Assembly: GCA_020310875.1 (NCBI GenBank) | Contig: CM035439.1 | Span: 136,517,929-136,581,928, forward strand | From: Ceratopteris richardii | Lineage: Eukaryota; Streptophyta; Polypodiopsida; Polypodiales; Pteridaceae | Direction of reading: 5' to 3' | Length of the DNA stretch: 64,000 nucleotides | Part shown: positions 9,596 through 21,022 of the stretch, piece by piece | Position numbering within the stretch: position 1 is the stretch's first letter | Layout of the letters: every line of letters starts with the position of its first letter | Made by a program: the position numbers and the translations under genes | The notes under the pieces: generated by a model | Seen by the model: only the letters and a program-made list of their open reading frames with translations | What the model was told of the DNA's origin: nothing | The model's database searches: none

Positions 9596-10260
9596 TCAAA
9601 CTTCTATGTTAGTTATGTTATGTGTTTTTGAACCCATCAATTCTCTAGAAGTAAGTGGTGAAAGGTGAGACTTTCCTTTCTTGACTAATCCTTCAAAATT
9701 GTATTCATTTAGTAAGAGAAACCATCTTACTAGTCTACCCATCTTGCAAGGATTGTTCACTAGGTATGAACTTTCTAACTGCATAGATCAAGCCTAAGCA
9801 TTCTCTCTTGATGGTAGTGTAATTGTGTTCTACAGATTTTATTTGCCTACTCACATATGCTATTGGTAGATCTATGTTCCCTTCATCTATAGGTTGTGCT
9901 AGCACACATCCAATAGCATAGTTTGAAGTGTTGAAATTAACATGGAATGGTTTATTTTAGTCCAGTGTTGTCAAAATAGGGGTTGAGCACAATCATTGTT
10001 TTGGCTCATTAAAAGAGGTCTTGCATTCTTCAATTCATTCAAAGTTTGTCGAGAGGTTGTATAGAGGCATTGCAATAATAATGTACATCTGGATAAAACT
10101 TTGGTAGTACCAAAAATCTTGTACTTCCTTAACTCTCTTGGGTCTGGGTAACTCAACTATCACTCTCTATTCATCTACATAGATAGATTTACTGTTCTAT
10201 GGCACAATTTGACCTAAAACTATGTTATCTAACCATCAAGACACATTTCTATGGGTTCAT
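9596..10260 (-). pseudogene. Gypsy G2 RT connection and RNase H
   Basis: The minus strand encodes a second Gypsy lineage. The RT thumb carries the remains of PRPKTVKEVQDF. RNase H shows AIGCVLAQP, YVSRQIK, a TIKRECLGLIYAV block, LVNNPCKMGRLVRW and a C-terminal KGKSHLSPLTSRE. Frameshifts and stops break it into pieces; the 62-residue open frame at 9,596-9,784 is only the tail. The intact-frame counterpart on the right is 38,492-38,857. Confidence 0.8.
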
Positions 10261-10980
10261 GCACACTTGATGCTTTCTGCACTTGACAAAGATTTGGCTA
10301 AGCTCTGGTATATTTGTTTGTCTTATGTGGGAATGGGCACACACATCATCCACATAGACCTTTAAATTCTTCTTGAGGATGTCCTAAAACACAAGAAACA
10401 ATATTCTTTGAAAGGTAGCAAGTGCATTCTTAAGCGCAAATGGCATCACACGAAATGCAAAGATACCCTAGTCATTGGCAAAATCCGTCTTATGTTGGTC
10501 CTTAGCGGCAATGACTACTTGGTTATAACCCAAAAACCCATCAACAAAGTTGTAAACTTCCCTTGTCTGCTACATGCTCTAATAAGTTCTGAGTGATCAA
10601 AAGTAGGTAATTATCTCATATAGTCACGACATTAGCTTTTTCAAGTTAATGCATGCATGGAACTTTTCATTCTTCTCGAGGCCTACGACAATGCAGGATG
10701 CCCATTCTATTTGCTCTATTTCATAGATAAATCCTGCTTCTTTCAACCAAAGGATTTCTTCTTTTATCTTACCTATGTAATTGTCACTATACGTGTAAGG
10801 CTTCTGTTTAGTTGTCTTGGCCTCTAGCATCATAGGGATCCTATGAGAATAAATATAGGATCCACTCCTTTTAAATCGTTGTAGTTCCAAGCAAACACAT
10901 CTATATATTCTCTTAGCAAGTTGAACAACTCTTGTTCTTCTTCTATACTCAAACTGTGTCCTATAGCATGTGCACCTCAC
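10261..10980 (-). pseudogene. Gypsy G2 reverse transcriptase, N-terminal and palm
   Basis: At 10,624-10,980 the minus strand reads KPYTYSDNYIGKIKEEILWL, EAGFIYEIEQIEWASCIVVG and ACINLKKL, the N-terminal Gypsy RT motifs. The palm (10,270-10,620) continues in broken frames and matches 1-400. This RT core, about 1.75 kb with the sequence upstream of it, is missing from the right-hand copies, where 38,082 joins the two flanks directly. Only this arm shows the more complete G2. Confidence 0.8.
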
Positions 10981-12060
10981 CTCTCCTTCTTCGATTTTTT
11001 CACTACAATTTTCTTAGTTTGCTCTCTATTATCGTAAGCCTCTCCTATGAGAGTGTCTCATTTAGGCATTCTTCCCATAATTCTTCTATCCTCTACTTCA
11101 TACTTCTTGAAAATTTAAGGCACTTCAAATACTAATTCTTGATCTTCTTCTTGTGTGGGGACGTTCTTCTTTCTCTCTTCTTTGCAAGCTCGATTTGTAT
11201 CCCCTGGGTTGATGTTCCATCATGATTTTGACCTTCTTATTCATGGATTCAGCCTTCAACTAAGTATAAGTATTCCTTTTAAGAAGAGCAAAAGGATTCC
11301 ATGTTTATGGACTCTGAATCCTCATCACGTACTTTTGTTTGTACATCTCTGCTCATCATAGCCCTCCTCAACACAATGGGGTTTCCATTGTTCCTCATTC
11401 AGCACTATGTCCATCGTGGCTAATATCTCTACCTAACCATGAGTTCCAAACTCTTTGTCTAGGGATATCATGGGCACAAAGGCTGGGTTTTGTAGTGATC
11501 TAGAGTTTTGCATGGCACGTAAGTTTCTATATCCTAGAATCTTCTCTTCTTTTGCTACAATTTTGCACATCCATAAATGTTGTCTTCATGCATCTATGAG
11601 GGGCATGATCCTATTGAATGCATTGATTCCATATCTTCTCGCATTCTATACATGGTATTCCATTGCAATGGAGGCATATCTCCATGGGAATAATCCTTGA
11701 GATTGACTTTGGTATTTACCCCTAAGTGCTACAGGTACAAGGAATTGGTTCGCCAATCTTGCACTATTTGAAATTCTCTCATGAACGATCTTCCGGAAAA
11801 TTTGTGCTCAAACTCTACACCATAAGTGCAGAGATGAATTCCATCTAGAAATCCTAAAAGCTTCTCTATGTGTCCATCTGCCATCTGCAACTTCATTCTA
11901 TTAGGTCATAGAGCTGGCTTGCCCCATCATTTCCATAAGTAAGTGGTGGCAATGGCAACTCGAGCTCCTGAAATCAAAATTCTTTTCGTGGTATAGCCTT
12001 GGTATGTGATAGGAAGATAGATATTTCTATCTTCTCCTTGGATGATGTCTCCTATCTTAT
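10981..12060 (-). pseudogene. Gypsy G2 region between gag and RT (protease not resolved)
   Basis: By position this stretch should contain the protease and linker of G2. Minus-strand readings are broken by many stops and I could not find a convincing aspartic protease motif. It has no counterpart in the right-hand copies because of the deletion that ends at about 12,060. The small plus-strand frames (10,932-11,700) have no family features. Confidence 0.45.
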
Positions 12061-14560
12061 ATATGGGTATCTCTAACACCTTTCTTTGCGATCCTTCTTG
12101 AGGGCGGGAATTATCAACATCTAGTAGTTGGTTTGCTACATGATTCTACAACTCATGTTTGAGTTTCAATAATTCATCTAAAGTGACTTGACACTACACT
12201 TTATTATTCTTGATCACTTCCATGTTCCCAATGAAAATTGAATCATCATTTCTGCTCAAGACAGTAGGAGCTCTCATCTGAATACACTTTGATTCCCATG
12301 GTCCTCTGAAATGCGGCAATCCTTGTAAGGAATTCGATTCAAAATCTAATCCTTCACTTCACTGGAAATCTTCCTACTCCCCCTATATAGAAGGGATGTC
12401 TTGAGGAAATTGATCATAAAGATCATACATCTCTTGAATATGGGGTGGAACACCCTACTCTAACCTCCATTTCTCCTCTTGAATCTCTCTCAAGAATCCT
12501 TGTGAGTACATATTGATTGAGGAAGAAATTCCACACTCTGTCGCATTAAGAACTTATGATATAATTGGTGAGAATTATCATGGTGTGCTTGTTATGGAAT
12601 GAGCTTCCTTTGGCACTAAATGGTTTGGCTTAGATGCCAATCACTCTATTCTCTCTAATAGTCCCTAGATGTGCAAAAGTGGTTTGATTAGGTTACTCGA
12701 CTTAGCATATTGGGTAGCCTCGAGCATAGCCTACACAGGTTCAACGATTTTCATGCAAAGTTTGGTTCTCTCTATTTCTAGGTCTACTCTCGAGTAGTTT
12801 TTTTCTAGCTTTGCAGGATTGGGTCCTTCTCTCAAAATATCTTGATAGGCTTTGAACATCATATCCAAGTCCTCTACAAGGGGTTCTACTAAAACTCATC
12901 CTGGCTTTGGCAAGGAGGGAATTTCTAGTGATTCTTGTGATGTTAATCCTATGATCTTTTCCTTGGTTTCTTTCAATCTTCCTTCAAGTTTGTCTAGCTT
13001 CGTATTCCATTGTCTCTCAACTCTTTCTCGAGAAAATTTCCATGATTTCGTTTTCTTTCTACTAGACTGTCCGATTCCACTAGATTATGAGGGTTTCTCT
13101 TGTTCTACATGTTGGGTTTGATCTAAAGCCTCAGCTATGGTCACTGTTTGAATTGGCACAAAGGTGGGTGTGGATCCACTTGATGCTTGCACTATGCTTA
13201 TTATGCTGATTAGAGTTATTGTAGAGGCATTGGTAGGGTTTTACGACATTCGAATATAATGTGCTCTTTACCACACTTTCAACAATATCCTTGAATGCTG
13301 AGATAAGGCCGTTGCCCTACAAGGGGAGGATGGGGACATTCCCTTACAAAGTGATCTCCTTGGCATCTAAAATAGGGTCCTCTTTTGAGGTCTAGGGTTG
13401 GTTTTTGCATACATTACATAGAATATTCGAGCTCCCAATTAGGCTCCATTGTGGGTGCTTTTTACGGGTACACATCAAGGTGCTCTAGGACTTCTATGTA
13501 GTAGTCTATTGTACTATCTCCATACATTGTATCAAAACTCTCATCATTGGGGTCATTTCTTGAGTTCAATGGAGATGTTGGTATTAAAGTTGTATTAAGG
13601 ATATCATTTGTCTCTCCATATTTGAATGGAATTACATTAGCAAGGCGTGGTGGGTGCTCTCCTAGCACATGTTTTGGTCTTTGTGGTGCCTCATAAGGTG
13701 GTTAGTTGTGTTGTGTTGGTCTATAATAGGCTACTGCTCCTACTGGCCTTGATACCTACATGGCTGCGGGTAAGACTGTTCAAAATTTTCCTAACTTCCT
13801 GATTATTATAGGGACAATCTTGCGAGTTTGGTTCATGTATATTCTCTCAATTGTGGAGTATTTTGCATTCAGGTTCCCTAGGCTCTAAACTAGAAAAGGA
13901 CACATGTTGGCTAGCTGATCTCCTCCACAAGGCTAATAAGATTTTTCATAGAAACCATTCTATGTGTTTGTTTACTCATTACTCCTAACTTTTGAGCCAC
14001 TTTCTCTGCTAACTCTTTGATGGAGGTAGAGGGTTTGGATTTGAATTTGGTTTAACAATCTGAATCCTTATAGAATTTAGATAGCCTCAAAATTATCCTC
14101 TATATCCATACGCATCCTCACACATTGCTTTATGTTTTGGGGCTTCTTAAGATAGAAGTATGATTGTAATTTTGCACTCAACAAACCATTTAAGATCAAG
14201 GAACTTGTTTGGCGTGAGTAGGTAGCTTGCAGATGGGTGTAACCTAATAGTTTCTTATGGAGTCTGCTTAAACCTATGGATTAAGATGAACAATTGTGTT
14301 TAATTCTGCTCGTAGAGAATTCTGTTATAAAGGCTTTGAGCAATTGATTAATATCCCTACATTTTCCTTAATGCAAGGATTGGAACCATGTTAGGGTAGT
14401 ATTCTTCATGGTTAATCCAAAAGCATTGTATTGAGTGAACAGATCCTAAACTTGTTCAGCCCTCAACACTTGCTTAAGTACTAGAACTACATCCTAACCT
14501 AGGATTGAATCGACAAAGGAGAAGTTTAATGAATTTCAAACCTTAAGGCAAGATCTTTTT
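12061..14560 (-). pseudogene. Gypsy G2 gag and nucleocapsid region
   Basis: This is the reverse complement of 35,610-38,080. Going 5' to 3' on the minus strand, a gag capsid remnant lies at about 14,560-13,900, a fragment starting MLGEHPPRLANV at 13,462-13,668, and two degenerate zinc knuckles at about 13,250-13,390 (RCQGDHFVREC; KCGKEHIIFEC with a stop inside the second knuckle). A charged linker runs to 12,060. Stops are frequent throughout. The two knuckles and the downstream RT place it as Gypsy gag. Confidence 0.7.
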
Positions 14561-15265
14561 GGAGCATGTGTTTTCTAGCTTCTTAGGCACGCTTTTATTG
14601 ACTCTTTTTTATTATTGACGTTATCTAGCCGCAGTATCTTGCTCCTAATTTTTCTTGCACATGGTGTGATATATTTCTCTGCCCTCATTGAAGCAAAGGC
14701 ACACACATCACGCTAGTTTCACTTTCTTCCCTCCTTTCTTTTCTTTTCTTTCTTTGAGACTCTTTTTTGCCTATTTCTTTCTTGAGTTTCCTTGATTTGG
14801 TTGTGCACAACTTGAAGTATCTTCATTTTATCCTAAAGCATTGAACCATACAATATACCACATCCGAGTGTGCACAAGCAACGAGCTCCACACACACTTT
14901 CAAGAGAAGATGCACTAGACACGTATGACTCTCGAGTCAAGCAAGACATGGGGGAGGCTCGCACCGGAGCCAATCACATACCACATACTAGATCTCATGT
15001 CCTGCGGCCACCTCCTAATCATCATGGTGGAAAGAAGAGTGTCTTTTAATCACCATGAGCTCAACACTACAAACAAAGGTTGCAACCCTAATAGGTTGAC
15101 AAATGCATGAAGACTTATTATGGTAGTACTATTGATTCATACAACCATGCCACATAGTCTAAGAATGTGCTTGGACCCAAACAATGTCTTCTTGAACCCT
15201 TTCTACTTCCCTTGAACATTGCGTATTTTTGCAAATAGTGCAATGTTTGCTTCTTCTAACTTTGC
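14561..15265. repeat. Unidentified repeat, inverted copy at about 24,740-25,440
   Basis: Most of this stretch recurs as a reverse complement near 24,740-25,440, with a shorter third piece at 26,070-26,220. It contains a pyrimidine-rich tract (about 14,725-14,755). No protein domain or terminal repeat was recognised. It may be non-coding sequence of one of the neighbouring Copia or Gypsy elements. Confidence 0.6.
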
Positions 15266-15271
15266 CTTTTC

Positions 15272-15350
15272 TGCTTCTCAAGTCTTTACACTCAGATAAT
15301 GGAGGTGAGTATACCTCACCTGAATTTATCCTTTTCTATCGGTCTAGATG
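15272..15350 (+). pseudogene. Copia integrase core scrap
   Basis: The plus strand reads LKSLHSDNGGEYTSPEF, the second catalytic aspartate region of Copia integrase, and then breaks at a stop. It is an isolated scrap of about 25 codons with no integrase sequence upstream and only non-coding sequence before the LTR at 15,569. It may be the 3' end of a copy whose rest was lost. Confidence 0.8.
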
Positions 15351-15568
15351 AATCGGTAGAAATTTGAATACTACATTCTATCTAAGTTCCTTAGGCTGAA
15401 GGACTCCTTGGCTTGCACAAAATGGAGCATTGCATTGAAAATTTGATGTTTTCATGTTACAATGAGTGGTTATTAGAATCATTGTTATTTGACATGGTGG
15501 ATTTTAACATTTGTAGATCAATATTGATGTTGAGACTTTCCTGGGGCCACCTTTTCTCTTCACATGAT

Positions 15569-15796
15569 TGTTGATATATTTAGATAGTGATGTGTGTGAA
15601 CACACTAGGACTTCCAGGGCACTTTTTTCCTCTTTAGGAGGTTTTTTCCCTGGCTCATATATACACATATAACCCTAACGGGTCACTTATCTTTCTACAT
15701 TCTAGTGGTAATACATTCACTATTGTGTGGTGTGCTCCAAGCTTCTTCTTCGTCCTTGTATTGTTCACGTGCGTCTGCAGATCTCGAACTCCAACA
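15569..15796 (+). mobile_element. Copia C 5' LTR (228 bp)
   Basis: It starts TGTTGATATA and ends CTCCAACA, followed after two bases by a primer-binding site, so the boundaries are well supported. A TATA-like run (CATATATACACATATAA) lies at about 15,655. The first about 46 bp recur at 23,666 in front of different sequence. No intact 3' LTR partner was found in the window. Confidence 0.8.
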
Positions 15797-15798
15797 AT

Positions 15799-15811
15799 TG
15801 GCATCAGAGTA
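15799..15811 (+). other. Primer-binding site (Copia C)
   Basis: TGGCATCAGAGTA follows the LTR end by two bases. It matches the complement of the initiator tRNA-Met 3' end with a C for T at position 4 and a change near position 12. Confidence 0.8.
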
Positions 15812-15927
15812 GGTCGTCGCTTCATCTAGGGCATTGTCGACATCTCTCCGATTGCAATCTCAAAATTGCATGAAATTTGGTGAGCATACTCAAGGTGACT
15901 AGAAGATCAAAATAGCTTTGCCTTGTC

Positions 15928-16565
15928 GTGGCAAAATCACGTTCTGAGCTCATTTCGGCCTCCAACGCACTATCACACTGCTTGTGGAGGCAATTTCATT
16001 TTTTTTTTCACATTCGCTCCTGTAGAACAACTAAGGATGCTTGGGATACACTTACTGCTTTATACCAGGCAAGGGATGAGGCTCTTGTTGCTTACCTACG
16101 AAAAAAGTTGGAGAGTGAGCATATGAAACAAGGTGATTCCATGGACAGTTTTCTGACCAAGATCAAAGATTTGAAAGAACAATTGATTTCTGCTGATGAA
16201 GTCTTGCCTGACAGTTCACTTGTGGAGACTGTTTTGAATGGTCTTCTCGACTCATATCAGAGTTTTTCTTCTACTCTTCATTTGATGATGAAAGGCAATC
16301 CAAATGCCTTAACATTTGAGGAGTGTTCTATTGGAGGAAGATTAGTCTAGGCAAAACAGGCCCATTATGTGTGTTGCAGAGCAAGCTTTCCTTGCTAGTT
16401 AGAAGGGCAAAGGTAAATCGATCTCTTCTACTAGTAAGCAAAAATCTACTAATTTTGCATAATCAAAGAAGGATGATAGAGATGAGAAGAAAACAGAAAA
16501 GCAGAAATTGTTTTACAAATACTCTAACGCAAATGATCATGTCATAAAGAGTTGTCCAAAATTGG
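15928..16565 (+). pseudogene. Copia C gag and degenerate CCHC
   Basis: From about 16,020 the frame reads TKDAWDTLTALYQ, then SFLTKIKDLKEQL and LVETVLNGLLDSYQSF, a UBN2-type Copia gag. A stop follows GGRLV at about 16,350. The nucleocapsid knuckle is near 16,510-16,560; its first two Cys have become Tyr and Ser while the final HxxxxC remains. The first codons of gag before 15,928 lack a clear start. It lies about 130 bp after the PBS, the expected position. Confidence 0.8.
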
Positions 16566-16599
16566 CTACTAAAGAGGCAAGGAAGAAAGAGGCTTGAAT

Positions 16600-17500
16600 G
16601 GTTGTTGTAGAGGCCTCTACACCCAAAATAGAGTCTCTTAATCTTGTGCAAAATGAAGAATGGGCATTTACCACTGTTTGTAGTTATGATCTTCTCATGA
16701 ACAGTGTTTGTCTGCAGTAGGCTCAAATGTTTGGTACTTTGAGAGTGGGGTAACCAGACATATTACCTCGCAGTGCAGTTTCTTCACTTCACTCAAGCAT
16801 GTCCCTATAGGGAATACTATCACATGCACCGACAACTCCTCTTAACCTCTTATGGGAGTTTGTAAGATCATTCTGACTACTGCTGATGGTAGTTCTTTTA
16901 CATTGTGAGATGCTTTATTTGTGCCAGGGATCAAGAAGAATTTGTTATCAGTTTCACCTCTGGCCAACATTGGCTTGGTTGTGAAATTTGTTGATGAAAG
17001 ATGTATAGTTCATGATCTTTCAAATGGCGATGTCATTATTGCTTCCGGCATTTTATTTCGTGGGCTATATGAGCTCATAGGCTATGAAAAATCTATGAAT
17101 GATTCAACATGTGTAGTACATGATTCTTAGGCTTTGTCAGATGCAAAGCTTTGGCATGCAGGCTTTGGTCATCTGAATTTTGCTAGTTTGCTATGCCTGC
17201 AAAAATCTGAAATGGTTTCCTCCTTGCCCAAACTTGAGGCACCTAATAAACATGTATGTGAAGGTTGTATTTTGGGCAAAATGCAGCATTCCTCCTTTGC
17301 AAAAGATGGTTCAGTTTGAGCTACTCAGAAATTGTTGCTTGTTTGTTGAGATATCAAGCTCAACATGTGATGATCCAGGATGACATGTATCAGTTTTTTG
17401 TTTCTCTGACATGTATAGTGGTCACACCGAAAAATGTCAAGGATACTTCATTGAGCTGTAGTAGATTTATCTACAGAGAGTGATGGCACATTTGTTTCTT
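16600..17500 (+). pseudogene. Copia C protease to integrase zinc finger
   Basis: Frames at 16,600-16,900 carry QNEEWAFTTV and a frameshifted protease; the better-preserved counterpart on the minus strand at 32,300-32,521 shows FWYFDSGATKH. From 16,921 the frame reads PGIKKNLLSV and, after a stop, LWHAGFGHLNF and CEGCILGKMQHSSF, the HHCC zinc finger of Copia integrase (GAG_pre-integrase domain). Coding stops making sense near 17,330, and the element is cut off before the integrase core at about 17,500 where Copia D begins. Confidence 0.82.
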
Positions 17501-17505
17501 ACCAG

Positions 17506-17723
17506 CTCACTCATTCGCGGACATTAGGTTTTTCCTTATGTACTAGTCTTTATATATTGCACTTGTATTCTTGTTTTGAGGTCATTCTTGTACATTCCTT
17601 TTTATGTAATAGAAGAAGAAGAAGAAGAAGATCATTCTTCCTGGCCTCAATTTGAGTGTGTGCTTCTCGTTGATTGTGAGAGTGTGTGTGTGAGCTCTTT
17701 TTCTTATCTCCTTCCTCATGACA
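17506..17723 (+). mobile_element. Copia D 5' LTR, 3' portion
   Basis: The sequence ending TCATGACA immediately before a perfect PBS is an LTR end. The upstream boundary is unclear and may be truncated at the junction with Copia C. It contains a TATATATTG-like stretch near 17,550 and a (GAA)n run at about 17,611-17,632. Confidence 0.6.
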
Positions 17724-17738
17724 TGGTATCAGAGCCAG
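17724..17738 (+). other. Primer-binding site (Copia D), 15/15 match
   Basis: TGGTATCAGAGCCAG is exactly the complement of the last 12 bases of the initiator tRNA-Met encoded at 52,723-52,794 plus CCA. It lies directly after the LTR end. It is the best PBS in the window. Confidence 0.92.
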
Positions 17739-18172
17739 TGTGGTTGTAGAGAGATCATGGAGAAGGCTGATGATGAAGAGTACATGAGATAGCGTGGAGA
17801 AAACGCGATTCACAAACGACCTCAGATTGCTACAAAAATTGGCATGAAGGTAGAAGACCTCAAAATATTTTCAATAGTTATCCCTTTAGGATCAATCATT
17901 TTTGTCAGCTCAAAGTTTTGGAGCCATCTCGACCTCCGTTTCGAGCCCGCAAGGTGGAACCCACAAAAAGACCAGGTCAATTTTGAAAAATGTAACTTGT
18001 GCCGTGTTTGGAAACACTCATATATTCTACATCCAGAATTTCAAATGATTTCGTGTATTGTTGATACAGGAAAACTGTGTTTTTCTGAGATCAAAGCGTC
18101 ACATCATAGTGCAATAGTGTTCAAGCAGAAGTGCTGCTTGTAATGTTTTGTAGTGTTGCGAATTGTTGCAGA
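17739..18172 (+). mobile_element. Copia D leader
   Basis: This non-coding stretch of about 430 bp runs between the PBS and the gag start at 18,174. A 99-residue open frame inside it shows no gag features and is treated as chance. No repeat copy was found elsewhere in the window. Confidence 0.55.
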
Positions 18173-18173
18173 A

Positions 18174-19428
18174 ATGGCAAAAACAGATGGAATGAGTCAG
18201 CTTATGAGCAATAAGCTGAACAAGAACAACTTCCATGCTTGGAAATTCAAAATGACGAATTTCCTTATGGGAAAAGTCTACTGGAAGTACATCGAAGGAG
18301 AGAATGAAAATGCTCCGCAGTTACCAGAGAGGAATCAGACTGCAGAAGAGTTAAGAGCATATGAGGAATGGAATCAAGGAGCACGAAAGGTAATGTATTG
18401 GCTATTTGTTAGCATATAGGATAGCATGATTGGGCACATACAGGATGCTAAGACTCTGAAAGAGGCTTGGAACAGTTTGGTCACATTGTACGAGACCAAT
18501 ACAAAGGCACAGAAATTGCAACTCAAGAACGAGCTACATACATTGGAGAAAAAGCGCATGTCGGTAAGTGACTACACTATGAAAATCAAAAGCATATGTG
18601 AGTCACTTGCATCTATTGGCGTGAATGTAGATGATGATGATAAGGTGGAAGTGTGCCTTCGTGGTTTAGGAGTTGCATATAAGCAGTTCAGAACTTCTAT
18701 ACAGACTAGGGAAAATATTCTGAATTTCGCTGATCTGGTATCTATGCTGATTATTGAAGAAAAGAATCTTGGTGAGGATTCAAACTCCCAAGGAAAATCT
18801 AGTTCTGAGCAGGTATTCTACTCTAGCAGAGGTAGAGGTTTCAGAAGTGGAAAAGGAAACAATAACCAAGACCAAAGTCAACAATAGAATCATGCGAGAG
18901 GAAGAGGACAATTTCGAAGTAGGGGGAGCCAAAGAGGTTGTAGAAGTTTCCAAAGAAATGATTCAGGTAATGACAGTAAAGGATGCTGGAATTGTGGTAA
19001 ACCTGGACACTTTGAACATGATTGCAGGTTGAAGAATCAAAATAACAAAAGGCAGCAAAACAACTATGCATCCACAAGTGCAGATGATTTTGAGAAGATG
19101 TTCATGGTTCAGCATCACATGATGAATACGATGTCTATTGGTGTTTCAAAATCCCATAATAATGTCTGGTATGTTGATTCACGTGCTTCAAATCACATGA
19201 CCAACCATGCAGAATGGTTTAGTACTTTGCAGAAATTACCAGTTCCTGGATATGTTGAAATAGGTGATGACCCTATCGAACATACATGAAATATAGCACT
19301 CTCTATGGAGGATGGGAAGGTAAAACACCTTGCTGATGTGCTGCATGTTCCAAATATAACAAAGAATCTTATTTCTATTGGACAAATGGTTGACCAAGGA
19401 TTATAAGTCAGGTTCAATGCTGATGGGT
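18174..19428 (+). pseudogene. Copia D gag, CCHC and protease
   Basis: Gag begins MAKTDGMSQL and continues NKNNFHAWKFKMTNFL, with a stop at 18,417. A second open part (18,426-18,887) carries LKEAWNSLVTLYE and the UBN2 helices. After a frameshift comes an intact nucleocapsid knuckle, CWNCGKPGHFEHDC, at 18,984-19,025. The protease follows with WYVDSRASNHMT near 19,170-19,203, where the catalytic DSGA has become DSRA, then ADVLHVPNITKNLISIG. Stops occur near 19,288 and 19,404. At about 19,429 the sequence jumps to the 3' tail of Copia A, so integrase and RT are missing. Confidence 0.85.
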
Positions 19429-20022
19429 TATAAGATCTAAACTACTCAAAAATTAAAAGAAGAGAGGTACCCAAGGCCAACCGAAGGCATTCAAGAAGAA
19501 TCATGAAGAATTACAAGCCAAGATGTTTGTCTTGAGGTGGAGATGTTGGTGCAAATGTCCAAGCCATCACACTTGGCTAGGCATGGAAGCAAATATGTGT
19601 AACTACTTGAAGAAGCATGAGAACCTTAGCTTGTAATTGCTTGATCATTAACCATTGTAAAAGTTGTTTTACTTGAGGAATCTTGTAAGCCTAAATATCT
19701 TGTGATGTTATGAGAAATAAGAGCTACGAATTTCATTTGGTAGTCCTAACCTAGAGGAGTACTTTTAGGTGGAGGCTCATTTGAATTTCAAATTCAAATT
19801 TGAAGAAAATCCTTGTAAAAGGACTTGTAAAATTCACAGCCAATAGGCCTCGTCTTGGAGCTCTTCCACTGATCATTTGTTGGATTTGAGTAGCTTGCAC
19901 CATAGCCTACTCATGTCACTATCGTTCTGCATCATATCCTTGCCAATGATCTTGTATAACAATGTTTATATTACATACATTTCATTGATTAACCTTGTCT
20001 ACTTCTCTGCTATGACTACTCA
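19429..20022 (+). mobile_element. Copia A 3' tail and LTR
   Basis: About 115 bp of Copia A internal sequence, including the PPT-like CTTGAGGTGGAGA, lead into the LTR from 19,544 (TGTTGGTGC) to 20,022 (ACTACTCA), 479 bp. The same tail precedes the LTR at 43,500. Copia D protease abuts it directly, so this is a chimeric junction and not a normal 3' end. The LTR end is tentative. Confidence 0.68.
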
Positions 20023-20612
20023 GAATAGTACACTTTATGACCATGTCTCAATGATATCTCTATCATTTTGCATGATCTATAGCTTGTTGGAACCAGCTCA
20101 AAGTCTACTGCGTGTTGTCAAAGTTTCAAGGCATTTAGGTCGGCCACTTGGGAGAAATCTGTGTCGAAGTACTCTCTAGTCATTCTCTGTACAGTTCCTA
20201 AAAAGTCGAGGGTAAGCATCCAATTGCGAAATTGATTTCTCAGTGTATGGTTTATCATTTAAAGTGATTCCACTTGTAATCATTAGCTATATAAGCTAAT
20301 TTGATACCCTCAAAAGGATTTTTATGAGTTGCTATTGTATTGTGAGCACTGAGCAAAATGTCCAATAGGTGTGTGTACCAAAAAAGCAAGGTTTTTATCA
20401 CTAGCTATTTGTGAAGTTATCTGAGTTCATTCAATTGTTTGAGAAACCAACTCCAAAGTACATAGGTAGCTATTTGGTGTCAGTTTCAAGCTAAGAGGGC
20501 CTATTACATAACCTTGAAGTACAATAGGGTAGGTACAAAGCAGGTTTTGGTAGTACCACCTCACTTCCTTGAGGTATCCATCCATCTCTTCCAACACTAT
20601 GACACTCATGTG
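20023..20612 (+). other. Stretch between the Copia A LTR and an RNase H scrap, no gene recognised
   Basis: About 590 bp is conserved at four places in the window (also left arm, 43,979 and 63,104). No domain was identified. An antisense frame of 60 residues stays open in all copies but has no family features. Confidence 0.5.
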
Positions 20613-20714
20613 TCCACTAGTGGGTTTTGCTTCATGCTTGGTAGCTCATGTATATCTTGGTTAAGCAAGAAGTAACCTACTATTGCCACTTCTAGTTGTG
20701 AGGCTGAGTATATG
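20613..20714 (+). pseudogene. Copia RNase H scrap
   Basis: This is the 34-codon STSG...EAEYM fragment with one internal stop, identical in layout to 4,464-4,565 and 44,571-44,672. It ends about 290 bp before an LTR end and PBS. Confidence 0.8.
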
Positions 20715-21007
20715 TTACCGTTAGTGTCCATGTGAAAGGCCAAATGGCCATCGGACACTTCTTTGTATATGTTATTTAATAAAACATATAGTGGTATGGT
20801 CAGTCACAACATGTAAGTTCGACCGCATTTGTAAGACCTAAGAAGTCTGTTTTCGTGCTCACTGTGTACTGTGTTTTCTGCGTATTCAGCAGCCTCTATG
20901 AAGTACTGTGTGCAGCCTGAGGAGCTCGATTTTCTACCTCGAGGATATTGTCGTGGAGCTCTCAAAAAGGAGAGCGCACTGTGGTGCATCGCCATCGAAA
21001 TGCTTCA
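20715..21007 (+). mobile_element. Copia B LTR end (start not defined)
   Basis: The sequence ends GCTTCA at 21,007, two bases upstream of the PBS. It contains a TATA-like AT-rich tract near 20,770. Only an upper limit of about 290 bp can be given, because RNase H coding sequence precedes it. Confidence 0.55.
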
Positions 21008-21008
21008 T

Positions 21009-21022
21009 TGGTATCAGAGCAG
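21009..21022 (+). other. Primer-binding site (Copia B type)
   Basis: TGGTATCAGAGCAG starts one base after the LTR end and matches the initiator tRNA-Met 3' complement over its first 12 bases. Confidence 0.88.
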
